Shown: positions 52,853 through 60,905 of the stretch, piece by piece
How the letters are laid out: each line of letters starts with the position of its first letter
How positions within the stretch are numbered: position 1 is the stretch's first letter
Source: Sphingobium scionense
GTDB lineage: Bacteria; Pseudomonadota; Alphaproteobacteria; Sphingomonadales; Sphingomonadaceae
DNA length: 64,000 bases
Assembly (NCBI RefSeq): GCF_014197035.1
Contig: NZ_JACIEU010000020.1
Span: 28,471 to 92,470, forward strand
Direction of reading: 5' to 3'
Notes under the pieces: model-generated
The model's database searches: none
What the model was told of the DNA's origin: nothing
What the model saw: only the letters and a program-made list of their open reading frames with translations
Made by a program: the position numbers and the translations under genes

Positions 52853-55271
52853 GTCTTTCCCCAGAGAGCGTCAGCAAGCCGCATTTGCGCCGAAATTCGA
52901 TCGCCTGGCCCAAGCGCTAGCGCGGGATCCCGGTGGCCTTGAGCTGCGCGCTGATCCGGCTGCCCTCGCCCCGGAACGACTGCTCGTTTTCGAAGTCCGC
53001 GGCTCGGTGAACAATTTCGCCGCAGCGGTGCAGCGCGTTCCCGGCCTTGAATTGATCGACGAGGAGGAGTTGAGCAGCGACGACGACAAGGACCCCATTG
53101 CCTATCTCCTTGTTCCAGACGCCCGTGCGCTCGCTGAGCTGCTCTCTCTTTGGAAGCGCTGGAACGCCGATCGGCTGCAATTCGGGGAAACGCCATGGCG
53201 TGGCGTGTTCGAACTGCTTCGTGATCTGCGCCCATGGGGGCCGCAGGACCGGGTTCAGCAATTGGATGCCGGTTTTCTGGTGGAAGAGGTTGAAGGGCGC
53301 GGCGAAGATGAACTTGTACCGCTAGAGATCGAGCTAATCTACCGGGCCTCCGAGGATCAGGCCCGGACGTGGGAAGACGAAGTGCGCGTGGCAGTGACCG
53401 CGCGCGGCGGGCAAATCATCTCACGTGCCCGGCTGCCCGACATCGCCTATCATGCATTGCTCGTGGATTTACCAGTACACGCGATCCGCGAAATCATTGA
53501 CCGGGCAGACGGCGGGATCGCCGGTCTTGAGCCCGTCATGCACATCCGCCCACAAAGTCTGGCGACGACCATCGAGATCGAGGACGCCACAGAGGCCGGC
53601 GCCGCTGCGGCGGTCGGGCAATTGCGCGATCCGATTCTGGCGCTGCTCGACGGTGTTCCGGTAGCCGCGCATCCGCTGCTTGCCGCCCATCTCGTCGTCG
53701 ACGACCAATTCGATCTTGAACCCCATGCGCCCGTGGACCAGCGAGTTCACGGTACAGCGATGGCGTCACTCATCGTCCACGGCGACCGGAACAATTCTGC
53801 ATCAGCGTTGCCGCGACGCGTTCACGTCGTTCCAGTGATGGGAGCGGGAGATCGCTTTCCGGCACGACGGCTCGTAGTCGATATTATCTATCTGGCCATC
53901 CGAGCGATGCGGGAAGGCGCGGGCGCGACGGCACCGGGCGTGCTCATCGTCAATCTTTCGCTTGGGAACGAACGGCGTCCCTTTCAGTCGTCACTATCGG
54001 CATGGGCACGGTTGCTGGATCGACTAGCTTACCGATATGGCATTCTGTTTCTGGTGAGTGCCGGTAACGTGAGGGAAACCTTTGGTGTTCCAGCTTTCGC
54101 GACCGGTATGGCTTTCGAGGACGCTGATGCAGCCACTCGTTGCGACGGTACGCTGACCGCCATTGGCAATGTAATGGCAGACCGGCGTATGTTTTCGCCG
54201 TCTGAGGCGATCAACGCGGTGACGGTCGGCGCGTCCAACGACGATTGGGTGTCCGCAGCCGACCGTCGCGCCGCCCGCACCATCATTGACCCGTTTCCGG
54301 GCATGCGGGCCGCCAATCCATCGAGCGCGCTAGGCCCCGGTTTTGCACGGTCCGTCAAACCCGACATTTTGATGCCAGGCGGTCGTGAACATCTTCGCCA
54401 GATACGCACCGACGGCCATGTCTTCGTCAGGCCGGCGGCTTCCACCCGCCCCGCTGGCCTTAAGGTCGCGGCGCCTCGCACCGGCGGTATCGGAATAGCC
54501 GAGGCCTATTCGGGCGGCACCAGCGGGGCGACCGCACTAGCGTCGCGTACATGTCATCGGATTCATGACGCACTGGAGGTGGCATATCCAGATTTTACCG
54601 GTCTGCCCCACATTCAGCGCGCCGTTCTGCTCAAGGCGCTGCTTGTCCATCCCGCTCGCTGGCCCGATGATATTGCGGCACGGATTAAAGCGATTATCGG
54701 TCCGGTTGGTGGGCATCATAGTCATATCAAGGACAATATCAGGCGTTTTCTCGGATTTGGCTATGTCGACGGCGATGACGCGGTGGCGTGCGCAGAAGAT
54801 CGCGCGACTTTCTGGGCGGTTGGAGAACTCGCCCGTGATCGCGTTGCCACTATCCGTGTCCCTGTACCGGCGGTCATGAGCGGCCAGGCGAGGCCGCACA
54901 GCCTTTCGGCGACGCTGGCCTGGTTCACACCTGTCCAACCGGGGCGCAAAAGTTACAGATCCGTTCGCCTCAAACTGCTCGATCCGGCAGAGGCCGGTAC
55001 TTTGAGCGTTTCACCGCGCAGCCTTCAACCCGACGGCAATCAGACCAATCGCGGCACCATATTCATGCGCTGTTGGGACGGTAACAAAGCGCCGGTTGTC
55101 GGCCCGGATATGTTTATTGATCTCGTCGTGCAGCGTGATCCGGACCCTGGCACGCCGATCGATGAAGCGGTGCCATTCGGTCTGGCGGTCACGATCGCCA
55201 TGCCCGGGATCGTGGATCTCTATACACAGGTCGCGCAGCGTCTCGGCATCGCACCGCGGCAGCCGGTCTGA
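52758..55271 (+). CDS. S8 family serine protease (subtilase) partner
   Basis: An 837-residue cytoplasmic-looking subtilase without signal peptide. The first 280 residues are a family-specific regulatory region (FPRPPESFPRERQQAAF opening). The catalytic set is intact: Asp298 in ALLDGVPVAAHPLL, His331 in VHGTAMASL, the oxyanion Asn437 in FLVSAGN and Ser589 in SGGTSGATALASR. A beta-rich C-terminal domain follows (about 680-837). The gene begins inside the AAA ATPase gene. Intracellular proteases with an ATPase partner fit a regulated, possibly suicidal response, but target and trigger are unknown. Confidence 0.87.
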   Translation: MPSDPSKPLLRLTPSQPRQRPAGPQKFPRPPESFPRERQQAAFAPKFDRLAQALARDPGGLELRADPAALAPERLLVFEVRGSVNNFAAAVQRVPGLELIDEEELSSDDDKDPIAYLLVPDARALAELLSLWKRWNADRLQFGETPWRGVFELLRDLRPWGPQDRVQQLDAGFLVEEVEGRGEDELVPLEIELIYRASEDQARTWEDEVRVAVTARGGQIISRARLPDIAYHALLVDLPVHAIREIIDRADGGIAGLEPVMHIRPQSLATTIEIEDATEAGAAAAVGQLRDPILALLDGVPVAAHPLLAAHLVVDDQFDLEPHAPVDQRVHGTAMASLIVHGDRNNSASALPRRVHVVPVMGAGDRFPARRLVVDIIYLAIRAMREGAGATAPGVLIVNLSLGNERRPFQSSLSAWARLLDRLAYRYGILFLVSAGNVRETFGVPAFATGMAFEDADAATRCDGTLTAIGNVMADRRMFSPSEAINAVTVGASNDDWVSAADRRAARTIIDPFPGMRAANPSSALGPGFARSVKPDILMPGGREHLRQIRTDGHVFVRPAASTRPAGLKVAAPRTGGIGIAEAYSGGTSGATALASRTCHRIHDALEVAYPDFTGLPHIQRAVLLKALLVHPARWPDDIAARIKAIIGPVGGHHSHIKDNIRRFLGFGYVDGDDAVACAEDRATFWAVGELARDRVATIRVPVPAVMSGQARPHSLSATLAWFTPVQPGRKSYRSVRLKLLDPAEAGTLSVSPRSLQPDGNQTNRGTIFMRCWDGNKAPVVGPDMFIDLVVQRDPDPGTPIDEAVPFGLAVTIAMPGIVDLYTQVAQRLGIAPRQPV

Positions 55272-55289
55272 CGCTGAAATATAGCAGCC

Positions 55290-55883
55290 ATGACCGAAAA
55301 GAAGAAGCCTGCCAAAGCCGAACGTCCATCGGCGAAAATGCGGGCGTTGTTCCGCGAGGTTGCGCGCGACATCGTTGCGAAGGATCGCGAAGCACGTAAA
55401 CGGGGTATCGCGCAAAATACGATCGGTGAGATAGAGCGGGCAATGGTAAAGGCTTATGTCTACGGACAAGAAGCCCTGCTGGACGATCGTATGTCGTTAC
55501 GTTCATCCGATGCGCCATTCGACTGGTTGGAAATTCCGCCTCGTGCTCGTGGGACGCTAAGTTTCATGACGATCTGTTTTTCGCAGCGCTGGTCAGCCTC
55601 ACCAGGCGAAGCGGCGGCGGCTCAGGACAGAAGTCCAGACGAGATTGAAACATTCAGTGAGGATGATCGCAAGCGGTGGGCCATAATTCGCGGCGATAAG
55701 CGCAGCAATCGATCGGTTGGCGACGGCAGTGTCGCGCCATTAATTCGCCTGGGCTTGCTTGCGGCGCGCTCCGATCACGGCAACCGATACGTTCTCACGT
55801 CTGCCGGGATTGCTGCGGGCAAGGAGTATTGGCGTCGGTCCGATGCTGGTGATCCTACACTCCCAAGGGAAGGGATGCGGTGA
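55290..55883 (+). CDS. Small protein downstream of the AAA-subtilase pair
   Basis: A 197-residue protein I do not recognise. It starts with a basic segment (TEKKKPAKAERPSAKMRALF), then helices, and ends in a region that looks like a winged-helix fold: VAPLIRLGLLAARSDHGNRYVLTSAGIAAGKEYW resembles the wing and last helix of DNA-binding domains of the MarR/restriction-winged-helix kind. It begins 18 bases after the subtilase stop in the same direction, so it is probably a third operon member. It may act as regulator or substrate; neither is shown. Confidence 0.62.
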   Translation: MTEKKKPAKAERPSAKMRALFREVARDIVAKDREARKRGIAQNTIGEIERAMVKAYVYGQEALLDDRMSLRSSDAPFDWLEIPPRARGTLSFMTICFSQRWSASPGEAAAAQDRSPDEIETFSEDDRKRWAIIRGDKRSNRSVGDGSVAPLIRLGLLAARSDHGNRYVLTSAGIAAGKEYWRRSDAGDPTLPREGMR

Positions 55884-56320
55884 AATCTACCCGAAGCATC
55901 TTGATCAAATCGCATTCCGGACTGCCGATTAGGACATGCCGATGCTCATGATCCACAGAATGGGCACGGAAGCGATCGGCGCCAGTGGCCACTCAAAGAG
56001 CTCCAGGAGTACTCGGCTGGCGACCCAGAAAACAGGGGGCGGGCGCCCTTCGGTAGAAATGAGATGAGTCGTACACCATCTTGCGATGGGTGCTGCAAAG
56101 CGCTTTCGAATTTCGACCAGGGGACATTTGCCGCTCCGCTGTTGCCCCCAGGCCATGCTGCCTTGAGGCACTATAATTGTGATGACGCGGGTCCGAGATT
56201 TTCCCGGATCAGGGAATGCGCGAGGCAAAACTCCGATTAAGACCGCGGAAATCTTGGAGAACGCCTGCGATTTTCAAAATTCGCGATGGCGCAGTTGCCA
56301 CGATGTTCTATCATCGGACC
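55884..56320. other. Intergenic stretch before the short-Argonaute genes
   Basis: About 437 bases with no convincing gene. A 99-codon frame on the minus strand (55929-56228) has no family resemblance or good start. The interval separates the AAA-subtilase operon from the Argonaute operon and likely contains the promoter of the latter; no clear -35/-10 pair stands out. Confidence 0.45.
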
Positions 56321-57652
56321 ATGGCGAAAAAGATTACCGACAATCAACTGATCGGCGAGTTGGGCGAGGCGGCAGTACGCAAGCGTTTCTTGTCTATGGG
56401 TTTCCAGTTTGACTCTCGTAGTCGGCTGGAGGCGGGCATTGACGGCTTGGCGGAAGTCATGATTGATGGCGAGCCGACCGCCCGCATGATTGCCGTGCAG
56501 ATTAAGTCGACGCGGGGAGCGAAATACACGTCCGAAACCGACACCAGCTTCACATACCTATTGGACGTAAAGGACTTGGCCTACTGGAATACGTCCAATC
56601 TCCCGGTCATCGTCGTGATGTACCGGGAGAGTGACGATAGCCACTACTGGGCGCAGGTTCAGACCCAACCGGGGGTGGAGCAGCGCCGGCTCACATTTGA
56701 CAAGACCTTGGATGTCCTGGACAAGTCCTCACTGGACCGCCTCGCCGCGCTGACGGTCCCCATCAATGGCTACGGCTATTACGTTCCGCCATTGGGCGGC
56801 GGTGAGACCGCGCTGGTTAATCTGTTGCCGATCAATCTGCCCACCGAGATATTCGTCGCGAGCACGCCCTTCGATCGCAAGAGCGCGCTCAAGGAAATGT
56901 ACGATACGGGGGAAACGGCACGATACGACTGGGTGATCAAGGACGGCACGTTCTGGTCCTTCCACGACCCACGCGATGCGGTGACGGGCTCCTTCGTCGA
57001 TCTCGATCAGGTAGACGCTATAGAAACCCGTATGATCGGGTATCATGAGGACATCGACGAACAGAACAATTTTGCGTTCTTATTACGTCAGACACTTCAG
57101 CACCAGATGCAAGACGATCTGGCTTGGGACAAAGGCAATCGGGTCTTCTACGTGAAGGCGTATGAGGACAGCCAACCGCGAACGTTCCATTATCAGTCGG
57201 CCAAGGTGAAAACGAAGGCCGATGTCGTGAACGTCACCATGAGTACAAAGGTGCCCGGCAAGGTTGGCTTCGTCAGGCATCATGCCTTCGCGCCTAAGTT
57301 CGAGTGCATGATGGATCAGTGGTTTCTCATGGTCAGCCCTACCTACCATTTCACGACGAACGGCTACACGCGTCACCCTTTTCCGGACGCGTTACTCTCA
57401 GGGAAGAAGCGTCTGGAGAACAACGCTGCGATTCGCGGCCAGGTGATCATGTGGCATCGCTTCCTTACCCAAAATGAGGGCGGTGCCACCGATCTGTTTG
57501 CCGAACCTGTCGCACCGACCGTAACCTTGCGCTTCGATCCTCCGCCGGAAATCGAACTGCCAACCACTGTGCCGGATGATGTCTGGGGCAAGCGAACCGC
57601 CACAGAGCAGGATGAAGGTAACACCTCGGGGTCGTTGTTCAATGAAGTTTGA
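56321..57652 (+). CDS. DUF4365 (DREN) nuclease-APAZ protein of a SPARDA system
   Basis: A 443-residue effector-adaptor. Residues 1-165 are a DUF4365 PD-(D/E)XK-type nuclease: ELGEAAVRKRFLSMGFQFD (Glu13/Glu16), GIDGLAEV (Asp41, Glu45) and AVQIKSTRG (Gln60-x-Lys62). Residues from about 180 onward match the APAZ module that substitutes for the N/PAZ half of long Argonautes; it runs through DAIETRMIGYHED and ends with an acidic tail. In SPARDA systems this nuclease is activated when the Argonaute finds a target and then degrades DNA and RNA without specificity. ATG 56321 is chosen by the conserved MAKKITDNQLIGELGE start; 56303 is an in-frame alternative. Confidence 0.86.
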   Translation: MAKKITDNQLIGELGEAAVRKRFLSMGFQFDSRSRLEAGIDGLAEVMIDGEPTARMIAVQIKSTRGAKYTSETDTSFTYLLDVKDLAYWNTSNLPVIVVMYRESDDSHYWAQVQTQPGVEQRRLTFDKTLDVLDKSSLDRLAALTVPINGYGYYVPPLGGGETALVNLLPINLPTEIFVASTPFDRKSALKEMYDTGETARYDWVIKDGTFWSFHDPRDAVTGSFVDLDQVDAIETRMIGYHEDIDEQNNFAFLLRQTLQHQMQDDLAWDKGNRVFYVKAYEDSQPRTFHYQSAKVKTKADVVNVTMSTKVPGKVGFVRHHAFAPKFECMMDQWFLMVSPTYHFTTNGYTRHPFPDALLSGKKRLENNAAIRGQVIMWHRFLTQNEGGATDLFAEPVAPTVTLRFDPPPEIELPTTVPDDVWGKRTATEQDEGNTSGSLFNEV

Positions 57653-59099
57653 GTGCCGGATATTTGATGAACCGCTGCTCGAATTTGGCGATCAGCATAG
57701 CCACCAGGACCCTCGTCTCGGGCTGACCGATGCTGGTCCGCTGCAGGCGCCGCTGGGCGACAAGATACGTTTGGGCGTGGTGGGAGACGCAAAGACGGTT
57801 CAGGGCTCGAAGGAGTTCTTTCTGGCGGCCGCAGGCGGGTTCGCATCTAAGGCGGAAAGCCATCCGAACATGAACCCGAACTTTCCGGGCTTGCACAATA
57901 ACAATCCGTTCCGCTGCGGCTTCGAGGTCGATGACGACGCCTGCGGCGCCCTCACCAAGGCTCAGATCGATCGAATCATAAAGGAACCCAATCACGCAAA
58001 GGCGGTCGAGATGGCGGTTGATGCCATCATGGATATTCTTCAGACGATCGACGACAGTGGAAACCGCCCCGATGTCGCGGTGGTTGCTCTGCCAGTCGCG
58101 CTCATTGAGCGGGTTTGGAACGCGAAGACCGATGCCGACGGCACCACTGAGCAGGAGGATGCCGGCGGCTCGGATGCTCCTAATTTCCGGGGATTGCTCA
58201 AAGCCAGGGCGATGCCTCTCAATTTCCCGATCCAGATCATTTGGGAAGACGTCATCGACGAGAAGGCGAAGATTCCGCGGAAGGTGAAGGTCTCCAGTGA
58301 TCGGAAGATTCAGGATCAGGCTGGGCGAACCTGGAACTTATTGACCACCCTCTACTACAAGGGTTCGGGGCGCATTCCGTGGCGCCGCCTGCCGAAGGAA
58401 GGCGAGTTTCGCGCCTGCTACATTGGCGTTAGCTTCTACCGTGATGTCAGCGGCCAGCAGCTTTGGACCAGCGCAGCCCAGATGTTCGACGAACGCGGCC
58501 GAGGGTTCATTCTGAAAGGCAAGCGCGCCCAGACAGAGACGCGCGGCCGTCATCCTTACATGACCGAGGCAGATGCCTATGAACTCGTGAAGGGGGCGTT
58601 GAAGGCCTATCGGGACCACCACAAACATCCGCCAGCCCGGGTCATCATTCTTAAGACATCGCGGTTCCGCGGCGAAGAGGCCGATGGCATCCTGCGTTCG
58701 CTGAATGAGGCGGAGACCGAGTACCGCGATCTGGTGTGGGTCCAAGAGTCCTATGACGCCAAGATCCTGCGAGATGGCGATTACCCGGTCCTGCGAGGCA
58801 CGTTTGTCGAGCTAGATGGCAAGGGTCTGCTCTACACCAACGGCAGCATTCCCTATTATGGCACTTATCCAGGGTTGTATGTGCCCCGGCCACTGCTGCT
58901 TTGCCCGCACCCCAGCAGCGACAGCACGGTGGCGCAGATCGCAGAGGAGGTCTTCTCGCTGACGAAGATCAACTGGAATTCGACGCAGATGAACCAGCGA
59001 CTGCCGGTCCCCATCCGGGCCGCCCGAAAGGTCGGTGAGGTGCTGAAGTACATGGCCGAAGGCCAAGTGGTTAGCCCCGATTATCGGCGATACATCTAA
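57642..59099 (+). CDS. Short prokaryotic Argonaute (MID-PIWI)
   Basis: A 485-residue short pAgo with MID and PIWI domains only. The N-terminal MID includes IRLGVVGDAKTVQGSKEFF and MPLNFPIQIIWEDV; PIWI starts at about 250 with FRACYIGVSFYRD (260-268), where the first catalytic Asp of slicing Argonautes is replaced by Ser. The C-terminal block ends PIRAARKVGEVLKYM. It is therefore guide-binding but non-cleaving, relying on the APAZ partner. Its ATG lies 11 bases inside the end of the nuclease-APAZ gene, so the two are coupled, as in known heterodimeric short-Ago systems. Confidence 0.87.
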   Translation: MKFECRIFDEPLLEFGDQHSHQDPRLGLTDAGPLQAPLGDKIRLGVVGDAKTVQGSKEFFLAAAGGFASKAESHPNMNPNFPGLHNNNPFRCGFEVDDDACGALTKAQIDRIIKEPNHAKAVEMAVDAIMDILQTIDDSGNRPDVAVVALPVALIERVWNAKTDADGTTEQEDAGGSDAPNFRGLLKARAMPLNFPIQIIWEDVIDEKAKIPRKVKVSSDRKIQDQAGRTWNLLTTLYYKGSGRIPWRRLPKEGEFRACYIGVSFYRDVSGQQLWTSAAQMFDERGRGFILKGKRAQTETRGRHPYMTEADAYELVKGALKAYRDHHKHPPARVIILKTSRFRGEEADGILRSLNEAETEYRDLVWVQESYDAKILRDGDYPVLRGTFVELDGKGLLYTNGSIPYYGTYPGLYVPRPLLLCPHPSSDSTVAQIAEEVFSLTKINWNSTQMNQRLPVPIRAARKVGEVLKYMAEGQVVSPDYRRYI

Positions 59100-59276
59100 C
59101 GGTCACGGGTCGATTTAGGACAGAGTCACAGTGGTTTATCAACAGGTCCTAGGATCGATCATGGCTGGGCGGAGACATAAGCGAACTCAGCCAAGGGTGA
59201 AACCGCATTGAAGCGATGGATCACGGCCATCCGCTAGGGTCTGTTCCCGAACGGGTTCAAAACAAGAGGAAGTGGA

Positions 59277-60614
59277 ATGTCCCAAAGCCCTATGTGGATC
59301 GCGACCAGAGAAGGTCAGGACTGGCTCGACGAGGACGTGCTCGCCGCCATTGACTGGCTAACCTCCATGGTGTCGGCTGCCGACTGGGAAGCCCGAATGG
59401 GCCGCGTCCGAGCCATGTTTGCGCCAGCCCGCGACCAGTGGCCGTCCGGTGCCAGGCCGCCGCTCTACGATCCCGGTGACCTCATCGCTTGGTATGTCTT
59501 CCAAGCCAATGCCTACGCGTCAGATCGCGCCAATCTGGTAGAGCAAGAAGCGTATCGCATCGCCCCGGTCTTTCGACGGCTCGGCCAGCTGCTTCCTTCC
59601 CTGAAGCTCGTGATCGGCGTCGAGAATCGCGTCAGGCGGATGATGATCGATAACCGGACAGTGCCCGATGACGCGCTGTACGAGTTGCTGGTCGCAGGCG
59701 CCTATGCCTCGCGCGGCTGGAGCAGCGTCAAGTTCGTTCCCGAGGATTCAACTCGGCGAACGCCAGACCTGCATGTGAGCCATGAGGGGATTGAGTGGGC
59801 AGTCGAATGCACGCGCACAGGGCGGTCCGACTATATGGCGCAGGAGCGCGCGGCCGGCGATCGGCTAGCGCAGCTAGCGCTGGAGGAAACTGAATGTAGG
59901 GTGACTTCGATCTCGGTCGAGGTGATCTTCGAAGCTGAGCTGGCAAACTTGCCTGAGAGATATCTGGCCGACCGTGTCGCAACCTTTCTGGAGGGTGGCA
60001 CTGGGGAATGGCGTGATGAATCGGGATATGGCTGGATCAAGCGCGCGGACTTGCGGTCTTTACGCGCCGTCCTTCGTCACGACGACATCATGTTTGGCGC
60101 TAGCCGGATGATCGAATTGCTGATGGGCCAATACATACATGCGGTCGATTACCGGATGGCAGGGGCATGGACCCCGGCGCCCGGACGCCCCTTCCACGCC
60201 ACCGCCGTGGCGCGCGCGAGCGTGGTGGGCTGGGTAAGCGCATCTGAGGAAGCCGCACGGCGCAAGGCAACGCACTTTCGAGCGCTGGTGGCTGACAAAT
60301 CGGGCCAACTTAACGACCGGCCGGGCGTTCTTCATGTCGGCTACGAGACAACCGGCGGCAATGCCGTCGAAGGTCTTCGCCACCAGTTCAATTTGGAGCA
60401 GATGGAGACGTTCGAGCCGCGCGGAAGCACGCTCGAATGGGTCTATGGCAACTACATGCTGCCCGAGCATGTCACGGCCAGAATGGAATCCGCAGCCTTG
60501 ACCGAAACCACCGCGATTTACCCAATCAAAGGTCATCAGAACCCTCAGCCCCTTCCGAACCACATGCTGTTTCTCGATGACGAGGGAACGCCGGGGCATC
60601 ATTTTCCTCGCTGA
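59277..60614 (+). CDS. Unrecognised protein with degenerate PD-(D/E)XK-like core
   Basis: A 445-residue soluble protein I cannot assign. Residues 1-120 are helical. A nuclease-like core follows: Glu136 in ALYELLVAGAYASRG, then TPDLHVSHEG (Pro163-Asp164) and WAVECTRTG (Glu177-x-Thr179). This is the spacing of a PD-(D/E)XK fold but with Thr where Lys is expected. The rest is mixed alpha/beta with no named domain. AGAGGAAG lies 5-12 bases before the ATG. It is transcribed in the same direction as the Argonaute operon but 177 bases away, so it may be an independent cargo gene or an accessory one. Confidence 0.7.
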   Translation: MSQSPMWIATREGQDWLDEDVLAAIDWLTSMVSAADWEARMGRVRAMFAPARDQWPSGARPPLYDPGDLIAWYVFQANAYASDRANLVEQEAYRIAPVFRRLGQLLPSLKLVIGVENRVRRMMIDNRTVPDDALYELLVAGAYASRGWSSVKFVPEDSTRRTPDLHVSHEGIEWAVECTRTGRSDYMAQERAAGDRLAQLALEETECRVTSISVEVIFEAELANLPERYLADRVATFLEGGTGEWRDESGYGWIKRADLRSLRAVLRHDDIMFGASRMIELLMGQYIHAVDYRMAGAWTPAPGRPFHATAVARASVVGWVSASEEAARRKATHFRALVADKSGQLNDRPGVLHVGYETTGGNAVEGLRHQFNLEQMETFEPRGSTLEWVYGNYMLPEHVTARMESAALTETTAIYPIKGHQNPQPLPNHMLFLDDEGTPGHHFPR

Positions 60615-60905
60615 GGAGGCGCATGCCAGCATCAACGAGGCGCAAGTCCGCTTGATGCGTGAGCGAATGGCCGTCTCTTGTACTACCGTATCGATCGATG
60701 AGCGACCGCGACAGAACCATGTTGCAGCCTGGCGGGCCGCTGTTGGACGGACGGCAGGTTACGGCACAACCTGCAGTTCCCTAGCCGGCGGGTGAAGGGC
60801 TTGAGTTGGTCTCGACCTGCCGGGAAAGCGAAAGGTCTGCACCTGGGGAGCGGAATTCGGCAGCTGAACGGCAACAAGGGGTCGATCCTGTCTGATGCCG
60901 ATCAA

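Noticed and set aside
55929..56228. 99-codon minus-strand frame ahead of the Argonaute operon
   Set aside because: No ribosome binding site, no family resemblance, and Arg/Pro-rich random-looking sequence.
60577..60795. 72-codon frame between the 59277 gene and the relaxase
   Set aside because: It overlaps the end of the upstream gene and has no recognisable features or good start.
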